Shown here in pieces: positions 7,644-16,775 of a stretch of DNA of 64,000 nucleotides (its first letter is position 1; each line of letters starts with the position of its first letter). The stretch comes from CAWUEX02 sp963921305 (GTDB lineage: Bacteria > Pseudomonadota > Alphaproteobacteria > Rhodospirillales > Rhodospirillaceae): positions 2,046,001-2,110,000 of the forward strand of contig CAWUEX030000002.1 of the NCBI GenBank assembly GCA_963921305.4, given 5' to 3'. A program made the translations under genes and the position numbers. The notes beneath the pieces are model-generated. The model had not been told where the DNA came from. It ran no database searches and saw only the letters and a list, made by a program, of their open reading frames with translations.

Positions 7644-8452
7644 GGTGTCCTCCGGTACTCATCACTATCTTCTATGAATTCAATGTCGTACTCATAAATG
7701 TCGGCACGAAAGTATGAGGTTGTGTACTTAAAAGGATGCTGTTCGGCATCACTCTCTATTGATGTCACTCTGACCACCGCTGCGCCGGGCTCTATGTTGA
7801 GATGCTCGGCCAACGATAGATCAGCGTTTTGGGCACCGATGGCGCGTTTTACCCGGGCGGCTTTGACTCCACGGGATGTCAACATTCTCACAAGCGGGAA
7901 GGCCGCTTCTGGCTTGGGGAAGGAGATCAAGTCAGCGATACCGGGTGGCAAGCGAATGACAACGTAGGCAAGTGGCTCCTGATTCACCAGCCGCAAAAAT
8001 TGAATCTCACGAACACTATCTGACTCAGACAGGTCCAACCCCTCGGCAACCATCTTGTCCGCTGCAACACTTGCGCTTCCCAAATACCGGCTGGAAACTC
8101 CTTTGGAAAGCTCGCCTATCTGCCGCGCGTGCTGACTAAGCGGCGAAACGACGGGCGGCAGTACGGCGTCTTTTGCAATGAAAGTCCCGCGTTTTCGGCT
8201 TCGCTTAACAAGGGCGTCATTTTCTAACAGGTCAAGGGCTCGGCGAACCGTCACACGGCTAACATTAAAACGATCTGACAAGTCCAGTTCTGTTGGAAGG
8301 CGGTCTCCCGGCCGCACAACGCCGTTGCGAATCCAATCCTGCATCGTTGAGGCGATGCGCCGATATCCCATTCTTTGATTTGCCGACTTGCCGGTCTCGT
8401 GTTGTAGGCCAGTTTGCAGTTCCGGTGGGTTTCGGCGGGCAGTTTTTGTCAC
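7640..8452 (-). CDS. GntR-family (HutC/UTRA) transcriptional regulator
   Basis: A 270-residue regulator. An N-terminal winged helix at about residues 28-95 contains DLSDRFNVSRVTVRRALDLL and GTFIAKD. A C-terminal UTRA ligand-binding domain at about 115-262 includes REIQFLRLVNQEPLAYVVIRLP and FKYTTSYFRAD. Such regulators sense a small metabolite of the pathway they control. It is translationally coupled (4-bp overlap) to the solute-binding protein downstream and divergent from the PhyH dioxygenase gene, so the 212-bp intergenic region probably contains its operator. GTATAC at 8504-8509 inside an imperfect palindrome is a weak candidate site. Confidence 0.9.
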   Translation of the reverse strand: MTKTARRNPPELQTGLQHETGKSANQRMGYRRIASTMQDWIRNGVVRPGDRLPTELDLSDRFNVSRVTVRRALDLLENDALVKRSRKRGTFIAKDAVLPPVVSPLSQHARQIGELSKGVSSRYLGSASVAADKMVAEGLDLSESDSVREIQFLRLVNQEPLAYVVIRLPPGIADLISFPKPEAAFPLVRMLTSRGVKAARVKRAIGAQNADLSLAEHLNIEPGAAVVRVTSIESDAEQHPFKYTTSYFRADIYEYDIEFIEDSDEYRRTP

Positions 8453-8664
8453 TGGGCGTCCCTAGCCTCGAACTTGACTCAAATCTATTAAAGGACTACT
8501 TATGTATACTAATTAGCGAAGACGCACAATATGCGGTTTCACGCTGCAATGCCAAAGCTCTTTGATTTTGGCTTGCTCAATTTGTCTGTGGCCAAATCGC
8601 CCACGCGAAGTTGGTGTGCAAAGGCAAACGAGGAAACTTCGCCGCCTTAAGAGGATTGCGGATC

Positions 8665-9498
8665 ATGAACGCTGAAAGTCTCACACCCGTCACCAAGGAT
8701 CACGCTGATACCTATGCCCGTGACGGTGTGGTTCATATTCCAGGTGTATTCGATCATGAATGGGTTGAGCGTTTAAACAAGGCCACTCACCGCGCGATGG
8801 ATGGGAAAGGATTTATTGGCCGCTACCGGTACTCGGAAGATGCGCGGAACTATTCCATTAGCTGGCTTAATCGCGACGACATGGATTTCTATGAGTTTGA
8901 AACTGAGTCACCAGCTCCCACTGTGGCAGCCAAAGTGATTGGCACCAAAGAACTGCGTCTTTATACGGATACGTTGTTCATAAAGCAGGGCGCCGGTGGC
9001 GGAGTCACACCATGGCACCAAGACGCACCAGCCTGGCCAGTAAAAGGTGGTATGGTGCCGTCATTTTGGGTGGCCGTGACACCGATCTCCGGTGGCGGTA
9101 GCGGCCTTCATTGTATCGCTGGTTCCCACAAATGGGACCGGGTGTTTGCACCCAAGTCCATGGTCAAGACCTTACCTGAGGGTATGGAGTGGTGCCCTGA
9201 TTACGAGAAGCAGAGGGATAACCCAGATCTCACTTTCCTGGAGTTCAATGAAATAGACGCCGGCGACGTATTGGTTGTTCACCCCAGTACGGTGCATTTC
9301 GCGCCTGAAAACAATCAGGATAAACTGAGAATCTCCCTTAGTGTCCGATACTTCGGCGACGACGCGGTGTGGGACCCCAAGCCCTATACTTTTCCTTACC
9401 CCCGAGCAGACATGACACCGGGGACAAAACCGGGCGGTGACCTATTTCCTTTGGTCTGGTCGGAGGCGGACTCACCTCAATCTTCCGCGGCTGCATAA
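8665..9498 (+). CDS. Phytanoyl-CoA dioxygenase (PhyH) family Fe(II)/2-oxoglutarate oxygenase
   Basis: A 277-residue protein from ATG 8665, preferred over an upstream in-frame start because AAGAGGA (8649-8655) precedes it. It is a double-stranded beta-helix oxygenase: the facial-triad motif HxD appears in TPWHQDAPAW (about residue 117) and the distal His with the 2-oxoglutarate Arg appear in VVHPSTVHFAP and LRISLSVRYFGDD. PhyH enzymes hydroxylate or oxidatively cleave diverse small organics, including phosphonates, N-methyl compounds and ectoines. The substrate cannot be read from sequence. First gene of the plus-strand run that includes the IclR regulator, hydrolase pair, flavoprotein and TonB receptor. 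Confidence 0.88.
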   Translation: MNAESLTPVTKDHADTYARDGVVHIPGVFDHEWVERLNKATHRAMDGKGFIGRYRYSEDARNYSISWLNRDDMDFYEFETESPAPTVAAKVIGTKELRLYTDTLFIKQGAGGGVTPWHQDAPAWPVKGGMVPSFWVAVTPISGGGSGLHCIAGSHKWDRVFAPKSMVKTLPEGMEWCPDYEKQRDNPDLTFLEFNEIDAGDVLVVHPSTVHFAPENNQDKLRISLSVRYFGDDAVWDPKPYTFPYPRADMTPGTKPGGDLFPLVWSEADSPQSSAAA

Positions 9499-9643
9499 AG
9501 AACGAATGATGATATCGATGCCGCCAAATCGCACGAGCTGAAAACCTATTCTTATCAGCGACAAGCATGACACCAATCCGGTTTAGCGCCACCCGGATAT
9601 TGCAGGCTGCTGATCTATTTCATACTTAGAAAGGACTCCCTAA

Positions 9644-10459
9644 ATGGTGGTCAAGGTTAGATCACTGCAACGTGGACTTCACCTTCTGCAGGCCTTGAAC
9701 ATGCAAAACGGCGTGGACAGTACAACACTGGCGTCAATGACGAATCTATCCCGCGGCACCACATACCGGATGCTTGAAACGCTTGTCGACGAAGGGTTCG
9801 TTCGTAAAGACGTAGAAACAGGAACGTACTGGCTGGAAGCTCAAACACGGACGTTGAGCGACGGGTTCAGTCAGGAATCTTGGCTTGTAAAAATTGCACA
9901 GCCGAAACTGGATGACTACAGTCGGCAAGTGACGTGGCCATTGTCGCTAACGATGCCATCCCAAACCGATATGGTTGTTTGCGCACGCACGGATCACATT
10001 AGCCCGTTGAAATTTAAGTCTATTCCTGTTGGGCACCGCCTGAAAATGCTCCAATTTGCCGCAGGGATAGTCTACCTCGCCGTGATTCCGATCGAACAAA
10101 GCCGTTTGCTTATTGATTTGGCGTCACGCTCCAAGCCGGCGACAGACAGCCCATACATCGGATTTGGTGATCACGCGGAAAAAACACTCAAGACCATTAA
10201 AAGGCAAGGGTACTTCCTGGCCGAGTCCATGCCGAAGGTCTGTGCCCTCGCCGTGCCTGTCTATTTCAATGAGTCCGCAGTCGCTTGCATTTCACTGAGA
10301 ATCTTCGAATCTGCGATGAACAAAGCTCAGATGAAACTGAAGTATCTGGACTCTCTAACGGCGCTCGCAAATGAGATTGGAGTTACAGCCACATCAAACG
10401 AAGATAGCGCCGGAGAATTTACGTTACCGCAGGTGCCGTGCGACGCTCATGCAGTATGA
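9644..10459 (+). CDS. IclR-family transcriptional regulator
   Basis: A 271-residue regulator. An N-terminal winged helix at residues about 4-65 reads RSLQRGLHLLQALN and LASMTNLSRGTTYRMLETL. The C-terminal effector domain spans about 80-250 (IPVGHRLKMLQFAAGIVYLA; ICSxxG-type segment replaced by VCALAVPVYFNESAVACISLR). IclR proteins govern degradation of aromatic and other organic acids. The start has AGAAAGGA about 10 nt upstream. Lying in the same direction between the dioxygenase and hydrolase genes, it is probably a second, pathway-specific regulator alongside the GntR protein. Confidence 0.9.
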   Translation: MVVKVRSLQRGLHLLQALNMQNGVDSTTLASMTNLSRGTTYRMLETLVDEGFVRKDVETGTYWLEAQTRTLSDGFSQESWLVKIAQPKLDDYSRQVTWPLSLTMPSQTDMVVCARTDHISPLKFKSIPVGHRLKMLQFAAGIVYLAVIPIEQSRLLIDLASRSKPATDSPYIGFGDHAEKTLKTIKRQGYFLAESMPKVCALAVPVYFNESAVACISLRIFESAMNKAQMKLKYLDSLTALANEIGVTATSNEDSAGEFTLPQVPCDAHAV

Positions 10460-10547
10460 GAACGCGCGGACGGAGCTATCATATCACTTCGTCGAATAGA
10501 CGTTACATCTGTACATTTGTACTCAAATGACGTCCGGGGAGCCGCGT

Positions 10548-11348
10548 ATGAAAATGCCCATTCGGAGAGGGTACGTAGACGGGCCTTTCGGACAAGTACA
10601 CTACAGATTCGCCGGCAACGGAACTCCGCTAATCCTGTGCCACCACGGCCCGAGTTCATCACATATGTTTGAACCGGCAATGGAGCTTCTCGCGGCGCGA
10701 GACATGATGCCTATAGCGATAGACATGCCCGGTTGCGGTATGTCGGACCGAGTAACTGGCACGCCCAGTATCGGTGGGTACGCGCAAATTATCGATCCCG
10801 TAAGGAGATATTTTGATTTAGATACCATCAGCCTGCTTGGCATTCACACCGGGGGAAACGTGGCATGTGAATATGCCTTCCAGGCTCCCGAACGCGTAAG
10901 ATCGCTTGTCCTCGGTGCCCCGATGGTGCTGTCCGGCCCGCAAATAGAGGAGCGTATCGCAAAGCCTACCGGACCGGTTTTAATGCCACCTGCCGTCGCG
11001 GATGGCAGTCACATACTGTCTCTCTGGCAACGGCGTATGAGCTATCCGATAGCAGAGGAAAATGTGGAGTTGGTGAACTTTCATTTCTGCAAAACGATCG
11101 CAAACTGGCAGACATTCTTTGACGGCACCAATGCTTCCCTCAACTATGATATTCGTCCTGCTCTCTCCGGTCTCAAGGTGCCGACGTTGATTCTTTCGGG
11201 AACCCTAGACAACCAATTCAGCTACACGGAAAATATCAAGTCTCTTCGGCCGGATTTTCAGTACGTGGCTATAGAGGATGCGTCCGGATACATCATCGAT
11301 GAGCAAACTTCAGCTTGGGTAGACTCTGTGACCAGTTTTGTGCTTTGA
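10548..11348 (+). CDS. Alpha/beta-hydrolase-fold protein with G-I-H-T-G elbow
   Basis: A 266-residue alpha/beta-hydrolase fold from ATG 10548 (GGGGA just upstream; ATG 10527 is an alternative). Seen: oxyanion-loop region LILCHHGPSSS, strand-turn AIDMPGCGMSDR, and nucleophile elbow LLGIHTGGNVA. In a canonical hydrolase this reads G-x-S-x-G; here the nucleophile position is His. The C-terminal segment that normally carries the catalytic His reads EDASGYIIDEQ and has none. The ester/amide hydrolase mechanism is therefore unlikely, and it may be a lyase-like, cofactor-free or non-catalytic member. It is followed 52 bp downstream by a paralogue with the same elbow. Confidence 0.82.
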   Translation: MKMPIRRGYVDGPFGQVHYRFAGNGTPLILCHHGPSSSHMFEPAMELLAARDMMPIAIDMPGCGMSDRVTGTPSIGGYAQIIDPVRRYFDLDTISLLGIHTGGNVACEYAFQAPERVRSLVLGAPMVLSGPQIEERIAKPTGPVLMPPAVADGSHILSLWQRRMSYPIAEENVELVNFHFCKTIANWQTFFDGTNASLNYDIRPALSGLKVPTLILSGTLDNQFSYTENIKSLRPDFQYVAIEDASGYIIDEQTSAWVDSVTSFVL

Positions 11349-11400
11349 GCGGCAGTACAGGTGAGTTGCATCCTCATCGTGCACCGGCGGAGTAGGACGC

Positions 11401-12264
11401 ATGAGTACCACAGAGCAGAAAACTCATGGCCGTGGCTGGTCAGGACTTCACGTGATGGGGGGGCGTAAGGGATACGCTGACACACCCCTGGGCCAAGTCC
11501 ATTACCGGGTTTTAGGAGAGGGGACGCCGCTTCTTTTGCTTCATCAAACGCCTTGGTTCTCCATTCAGTATGCGAAGGTTCAACCCCTACTAGCCGAAAA
11601 CGGCATTCAGTCGATAGCGGTGGACACGCCGGGCTTCGGGTTTTCCGACTTGCCGGCTGCACAGCCTTCCATTGAAGACTACGCCGATACTCTGCCCTAT
11701 GTCTTGGATACGCTCGGTTTAAACTCTGCCGCGGTGGCTGGCTTCCATACCGGAGCATCTATCGCCGCTGCCTTTGCACATCGGTATGCCGATAGAACCC
11801 TTTGCCTCATTCTCGATGGCGCGCCACTCTATTCCGAGGAAGAACGCGAACACCGGCTCAAACAACCCCATTGGGATCAAACTCCCAAGTCAGATGGGAG
11901 TCACTTGAGCGACCGCTTCATGTTTATTCGTGATGTCATCACTAAAAACGACGCCCAGCCCGAGAGCGTGAACTGGTCTGTCCTCTCATTCTTTATGGCG
12001 GGTGAGCGGGAATACTACGGACATGTTGCTGCGTTTTCATATGACATGGCGTCGGCTATTCGGAAATTGACGACGCCTGCACTGGTTATTTCCCATACCG
12101 GAGACAGCCTTCATTTTGCAGCGGAGCGCATCCTCACTATGCGACCAGATTTTGACTACAGGGAATTTGAAGGTGGGACCTCAAGCGTAACCTATGACGA
12201 TCCGCAACCCTGGGCGACAGCTGTGGTCGACTTTGTAAAGGCCGAAGCCATAGCCGAACGCTAG
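11401..12264 (+). CDS. Alpha/beta-hydrolase-fold protein, paralogue with G-F-H-T-G elbow
   Basis: A 287-residue paralogue of the preceding protein. Both share the block (Y)xDxPLGQVHYRxxGxGTPL near the N-terminus, DTPGFGFSDLP, and the elbow VAGFHTGASIA, again with His at the nucleophile position. The C-terminal region reads EFEGGTSSVTYDDP and lacks the catalytic His. About 20 extra N-terminal residues precede the fold; GGRKGYAD near residue 20 aligns with the neighbour's start, so translation could begin later. The tandem arrangement and shared substitutions suggest a two-subunit enzyme or sequential use of related substrates. The function is not assigned. Confidence 0.82.
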   Translation: MSTTEQKTHGRGWSGLHVMGGRKGYADTPLGQVHYRVLGEGTPLLLLHQTPWFSIQYAKVQPLLAENGIQSIAVDTPGFGFSDLPAAQPSIEDYADTLPYVLDTLGLNSAAVAGFHTGASIAAAFAHRYADRTLCLILDGAPLYSEEEREHRLKQPHWDQTPKSDGSHLSDRFMFIRDVITKNDAQPESVNWSVLSFFMAGEREYYGHVAAFSYDMASAIRKLTTPALVISHTGDSLHFAAERILTMRPDFDYREFEGGTSSVTYDDPQPWATAVVDFVKAEAIAER

Positions 12265-12441
12265 GTTTTCTCTGCAATGCCTCACGTTCCGCACATTGCA
12301 TGATGTCCAGAGTTAGGATTCATGGAGTGGGCAGCACGGCATTACTACTTGTTCGGAATTGGTAGTCCATAGGACTTTCATCCGGTTGGAACCACGTCGC
12401 GGAAACCGTTTCTCGACTGTCAGTATCGGATATGACGTTCT

Positions 12442-13869
12442 ATGGCCCCGCAATGGGATTTGATTATCGTTGGGGGAGGCGCCGCTGGTTTGGCGGCGGC
12501 GGTATTTGCTAGTGATCGGGGAGGAAAGGTCCTCGTTATCGACTCCGCAGAAACACTCGGCGGGACATTGCTTGTTTCACATGGGCAAATCAGCGCGGCT
12601 GGCACCAAGTTGCAAGCTGAGAAAGGTATCGATGATAGCCCTGAAAAACACTATCAGGATGCCCTAGCAATTAGCCGGGGGACAATTGACCGGGATCTGG
12701 CGCATCTCGCCATATTCAATGCCGCTGAGACGTTCGATTGGCTGATGGACTGTGGTTTCGACGTCATGCCCGACTGTCCCGGAACGGGATCGGCTCATCT
12801 GCCCTACTCAGTGCCCCGTTACTACTGGGGCGAAGAAAGGGGCGCGTCCATCGCCAAGGTTCTCAAGCAAGAGGTTCTTAAACGGCAAGAGCGAAGTGCG
12901 GTTACCATACGCCTTTCTACAGAGGCGATCGGGCTTGCAGCGAATGGGGAAGATCAAGTCAATGGCGTGATTGCGAGAAACCCTGACGGAAGCGAGGACG
13001 AACTCGAGAGTGCAAACGTGTTGCTAGCTTGCGGTGGCTATGCGGGAGACGCTAAGGCTTTCGAAGAAAGAAATGGGGTGCCGCTCTACGTCAATACCGC
13101 CTATCCGTTCAACAAAGGAACGGGGTTAAAACTCGGCGAGTCAGTCGGCGGGTATGTAAGAGGCAAAGAAAACTACCTGTGTAATTCCGGCTGGGTCTTA
13201 GAAGGGGACGCGTTCCCGTGTGAGGTCACCGGTCGGCCGAGTACCTATCCCGAGACGAGAGAACCCTGGGAAATATGGGTCAACGTACATGGCCGGAGAT
13301 ACATTCGCGAGGATGAACCCAGCGTCGACGTGCGAGAGCATGCGCTTCTGATCCAGCCAAACTATCGCTACTGGATCGTTTTTGATGACGCTATTTTGAA
13401 AGAAGCGCCACCAGTCATGATCGACTGGACCAAGGATCAAGTTGCGGAGGCGTTCGAAAGCCATCCTATGTTTTACCGTGCTGATACCGTTGTAGAACTT
13501 GCTAGGCGCTCAGGTACTGCAGAAAGCAGCTTGGAAAGAACCGTGGAGGCCTACAACGCGTCCGTGGCTATGCAAAACGACCCGCTGGGCAGAATGCACA
13601 TGCCGAAACCTATCTCAAGCCCGCCCTTCTACGCGATCCAGTGTCAAGGAACCGCGGTAACCGCGACAGCAGGGCTGGCAGTCGATGAGGAACTGCGCGT
13701 AATCCGGAAGGACGGAACGCCAATTAAAGGGCTCTATGCGGCAGGAGAAATTCTCGGGGCGGGTCAGCTTCAAGGCAACGCTTTTGTTGGCGGGATGATG
13801 GCGATGCCGTCGCTGACTTTCGGACGTCTTCTCGGTCAAAGTTTAATTCCGATGCCATCATACTCCTGA
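12442..13869 (+). CDS. FAD-dependent oxidoreductase, fumarate reductase/KstD-like flavoprotein
   Basis: A 475-residue flavoprotein of the FAD_binding_2 family. The N-terminal dinucleotide fold is DLIIVGGGAAGLAAAVFA at residues 6-23, followed by the TLLVSHGQISAAG segment. Strand VLLACGGYAGD lies near residue 193, and the C-terminal FAD contact is GLYAAGEILGAGQLQGNA near 433. Family members reduce or desaturate activated C-C bonds (fumarate, tricarballylate, 3-ketosteroids, urocanate). No signal peptide or heme domain is seen, so it is cytosolic. It follows the hydrolase pair by 177 bp in the same direction and probably oxidises an intermediate of the same pathway. Confidence 0.87.
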   Translation: MAPQWDLIIVGGGAAGLAAAVFASDRGGKVLVIDSAETLGGTLLVSHGQISAAGTKLQAEKGIDDSPEKHYQDALAISRGTIDRDLAHLAIFNAAETFDWLMDCGFDVMPDCPGTGSAHLPYSVPRYYWGEERGASIAKVLKQEVLKRQERSAVTIRLSTEAIGLAANGEDQVNGVIARNPDGSEDELESANVLLACGGYAGDAKAFEERNGVPLYVNTAYPFNKGTGLKLGESVGGYVRGKENYLCNSGWVLEGDAFPCEVTGRPSTYPETREPWEIWVNVHGRRYIREDEPSVDVREHALLIQPNYRYWIVFDDAILKEAPPVMIDWTKDQVAEAFESHPMFYRADTVVELARRSGTAESSLERTVEAYNASVAMQNDPLGRMHMPKPISSPPFYAIQCQGTAVTATAGLAVDEELRVIRKDGTPIKGLYAAGEILGAGQLQGNAFVGGMMAMPSLTFGRLLGQSLIPMPSYS

Positions 13870-14095
13870 ACGTGGGAGTTGGCATGGTCTGTTCGTTCAC
13901 TGGTTGTCCGGACAATACGGTCACGACGTGAGTCTTAAAACGCGCCGCACCGCGTAGCCTTGGAAAAGCAGAGCTTATCCCGATGGGCTGGCCCACATCG
14001 TGAGCAAAAATCGAATACTGACAAAGCGTGACAATAACAAATGGTAATTAAGTTAGCAGGTTGACAGTAGTCAGCAGCAAAACAGTTTTGGCGAA

Positions 14096-16609
14096 ATGCC
14101 GAAATGGGGGGGGGAAGTGGACAACCTTCTAAAAAATAACATGCTTCGTTACAGCGCAATTGGACTGCTCATTGCCAGCACAGCTGGAGTCTCTGAGGCG
14201 TATGCCCAGACGCAGGTCGCGCTTGAGGAAATTGTTGTCACGGCACGTAAGCGTCAAGAATCCTTGCTTGAAATTCCCATTGCCGTAACAACCTTTTCAG
14301 AAGTCCAGCTCTACCAAACCGACACAAAGGACTTGGTTGATTTAGCCCGGCTAACACCTGGTTTCCATTTCGAACAAGTCGCTTTCGCAAATGCCTTCCG
14401 TTTTCTTCCTCAGGCTCGGTTTCGGGGGATGAATCCAGCGAGTTCCGGGCCCGTATATCAGGTGGGCGCGGTTTTTGTTGATGGTGTTTTTGTTGTTGGC
14501 GATGCCAGTTCTCTTGCCACTGACGATGTTGAACGTATCGAAGTTATCAAAGGCCCCCAAGCCGCCTATTTTGGGCGGAATACCTTTGGTGGCGCCGTTA
14601 ACTTCATCACGAAAACACCGGCCGATGAGTTTTCGGGCCGGGCCACGGCAAAGTTGGAATCTAGGGACAGTTACGAAATCTCGACAAGCGCGGAAGGACC
14701 GATCGTCGAGAACGTCCTAAAGGCGCGTTTTTTGGCTAAGGGGTGGCAACAGGGCAGTCACTATGACGCCAATGATGGCGGGGAAAACGGTACACAAAAG
14801 TCCGAACTCCTGGCTGCGTCCCTTTTCTTTACGCCAAGCGAAAACTTAACAGCGAAAGTGCGCGGATCTTACGGGTGGGACACCGATTTCGGCAACTTGC
14901 TATTGCTCTTCCGTCCCGATAACTCGCAACCAGGCGGGCCTCACTTTACCAATTGCCAACTTGGTGTACGCACGTGGTGGTGCGGAGCGCTACCCAACAT
15001 CGGTGATACGGTCAACGTCACCGGCGGTACTGAGGTGTTGAGTGAGTCTCTTATCTCCAGTGATACGTCCTTGCGGCATCCAGGGTTGGTGGCCATCGGC
15101 CAGCCGGACGCACTTATCGATATGTTGCAGAACAGGAATGGAGAGCTGGACAGCGTTGGGTTTTTAGACAGCGTTCCCAATATCGATCACTTCGGATCTG
15201 AACGGCGGGTTCTGCGCCTGACCGGCTCGTTCGACTACGACTTTGAAAACGACTATTCGCTTTCGGGCAATTTCGGCTACGGTCGCATGAACTTCGTTGC
15301 TCTGCGAGATAACGATACCGTAGATGGATTGCTTCCCGGCGGGCGGACCCGTGCCGTCACTTACATCCCGTACTTGACGAGAGATTATTCTGCGGAGTTG
15401 CGCCTAACGAGTCCTCAAGAGGACAGACTGCGCGGCATGATCGGCGTCAACTACATCAAACAAAAGATTGAAGGCAATCTGGGCGGCGGGGGTGTTTCCA
15501 TAAATTTGGCGAACGCAAGCATTATTCCCCTTGCCAATTCTTCGCGAGATAGAAGCGAAGTTTATGGCGTCTTTTCTTCCCTAAGCTATGACATTACCGA
15601 AGAACTGACACTGGACCTGGAAGGGCGTTATCAAGTTGATAAGTTGAAGAACTTTGCACAAGTTGCAGTCAATACCTTCGACCCAATCTTCGAAACGTTT
15701 AAGGAATTCATGCCGCGCGTAATCTTGTCGTATCAGCCGCTTGACGAAACCAACGTGTATGCGAGTTGGTCAAAGGGTTCACTTCCTGGAATTGCAAATA
15801 CCGGCTTCGAAGGGCTGGTCAACGCAACCGCCGCCAACCCAGACAATAGGCTGGGCACAACGGATGTGCAGGGCATTCGTGAGCAGCTCGCCGCTGAGCT
15901 GGGCGTCGATGTGCAATTGGTTCTGGATTCCGAAAAAATCACCAATTACGAGTTCGGATGGAAGCAAAGATTCTGGGACGGGAAAGCTGATCTTTCACTT
16001 GCCGCATATCATTACAAGTGGAAGAACTACAAACAGGTCTTCTTCGAGTTCGTGCCTGACCTAACGGGCGATGGCATTGGTGACTTTATCCTGGCACAAC
16101 TTCCCGCATCTGCCAGGGCCTATGGATTGGAAGGTGAGCTCAGTCTCCGGCCCGTCGAAGGTTTATCGATTGATCTCAATGGTGAATATGTGGACTCCAA
16201 GTTTTCCGACTTCGAGGCCATCGTGACAATTGAGAGAATTGCCGGTGAAACGGATCTCGCTGGCAAGACGCTCATTCAGTATCCAGAGTACACCTTATCG
16301 GCGAATGTCCGGTACGAGGACCAGTTGTCTGGTGATTGGAGCTGGTATCTAGGCGGACAGGCCACACTGACCGGTCGTCAATACACGGACGAGGCCAATC
16401 TTTCGTGGATCGGGGCGTATACCATCGTCAACACCCGGCTTGGTGTTTATCGCGATAACGTGAGCCTCGAACTTTTCGTCAACAATGCGTTGGATTACGA
16501 CGGATTTATCGGGGGTCGCCGCAGCACTGCTGCAAACGGGGAGGCGTCTATTTTGCCGGTTCCTACACGAAAGAGAACGTTTGGCATTCGTACCAACTTG
16601 ACCTTTTAG
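14096..16609 (+). CDS. TonB-dependent outer-membrane receptor
   Basis: An 837-residue receptor. A signal peptide (MLRYSAIGLLIASTAG...AYAQ) ends at about residue 38. A TonB-box/plug start EEIVVTARKRQESLLEIP is followed by a plug domain with VFVDGVFVVGDAS and VERIEVIKGPQAAYFGRNTF, then the 22-strand barrel ending in aromatic-rich TFGIRTNLTF. Starts at ATG 14096, GTG 14117 or ATG 14141 are possible; the last gives the most typical signal peptide. Such receptors import siderophores, B12, or plant and algal organics in an energy-dependent way. The setting inside a catabolic block without siderophore genes favours uptake of the pathway substrate. Confidence 0.93.
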   Translation: MPKWGGEVDNLLKNNMLRYSAIGLLIASTAGVSEAYAQTQVALEEIVVTARKRQESLLEIPIAVTTFSEVQLYQTDTKDLVDLARLTPGFHFEQVAFANAFRFLPQARFRGMNPASSGPVYQVGAVFVDGVFVVGDASSLATDDVERIEVIKGPQAAYFGRNTFGGAVNFITKTPADEFSGRATAKLESRDSYEISTSAEGPIVENVLKARFLAKGWQQGSHYDANDGGENGTQKSELLAASLFFTPSENLTAKVRGSYGWDTDFGNLLLLFRPDNSQPGGPHFTNCQLGVRTWWCGALPNIGDTVNVTGGTEVLSESLISSDTSLRHPGLVAIGQPDALIDMLQNRNGELDSVGFLDSVPNIDHFGSERRVLRLTGSFDYDFENDYSLSGNFGYGRMNFVALRDNDTVDGLLPGGRTRAVTYIPYLTRDYSAELRLTSPQEDRLRGMIGVNYIKQKIEGNLGGGGVSINLANASIIPLANSSRDRSEVYGVFSSLSYDITEELTLDLEGRYQVDKLKNFAQVAVNTFDPIFETFKEFMPRVILSYQPLDETNVYASWSKGSLPGIANTGFEGLVNATAANPDNRLGTTDVQGIREQLAAELGVDVQLVLDSEKITNYEFGWKQRFWDGKADLSLAAYHYKWKNYKQVFFEFVPDLTGDGIGDFILAQLPASARAYGLEGELSLRPVEGLSIDLNGEYVDSKFSDFEAIVTIERIAGETDLAGKTLIQYPEYTLSANVRYEDQLSGDWSWYLGGQATLTGRQYTDEANLSWIGAYTIVNTRLGVYRDNVSLELFVNNALDYDGFIGGRRSTAANGEASILPVPTRKRTFGIRTNLTF

Positions 16610-16775
16610 GCGATGTTGTAGCCAAACTCTCAGTCAGTTGAAAGTCCCGGCACATAGAGTTGGCTTTGCCTGAGCGATCTGTCCTCTTCCCGGTTCGCCA
16701 TAGGGGTCTCGCTTGCGGACAGGTGTGCCCCACGCCTTATAATATGGGTGCACCCGTTTCTGGACATGGGGGCAA

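Noticed and set aside
8504..8509. GTATAC in an imperfect palindrome as a GntR operator
   Set aside because: It matches only part of the HutC-type operator pattern; too weak to list as a site of its own.
16730..16775. TATAAT-like -10 before the nitrilase-fold gene
   Set aside because: The -10 looks good but the best -35 (TTGCGG) is 19 bp away and poor, so no promoter is claimed.
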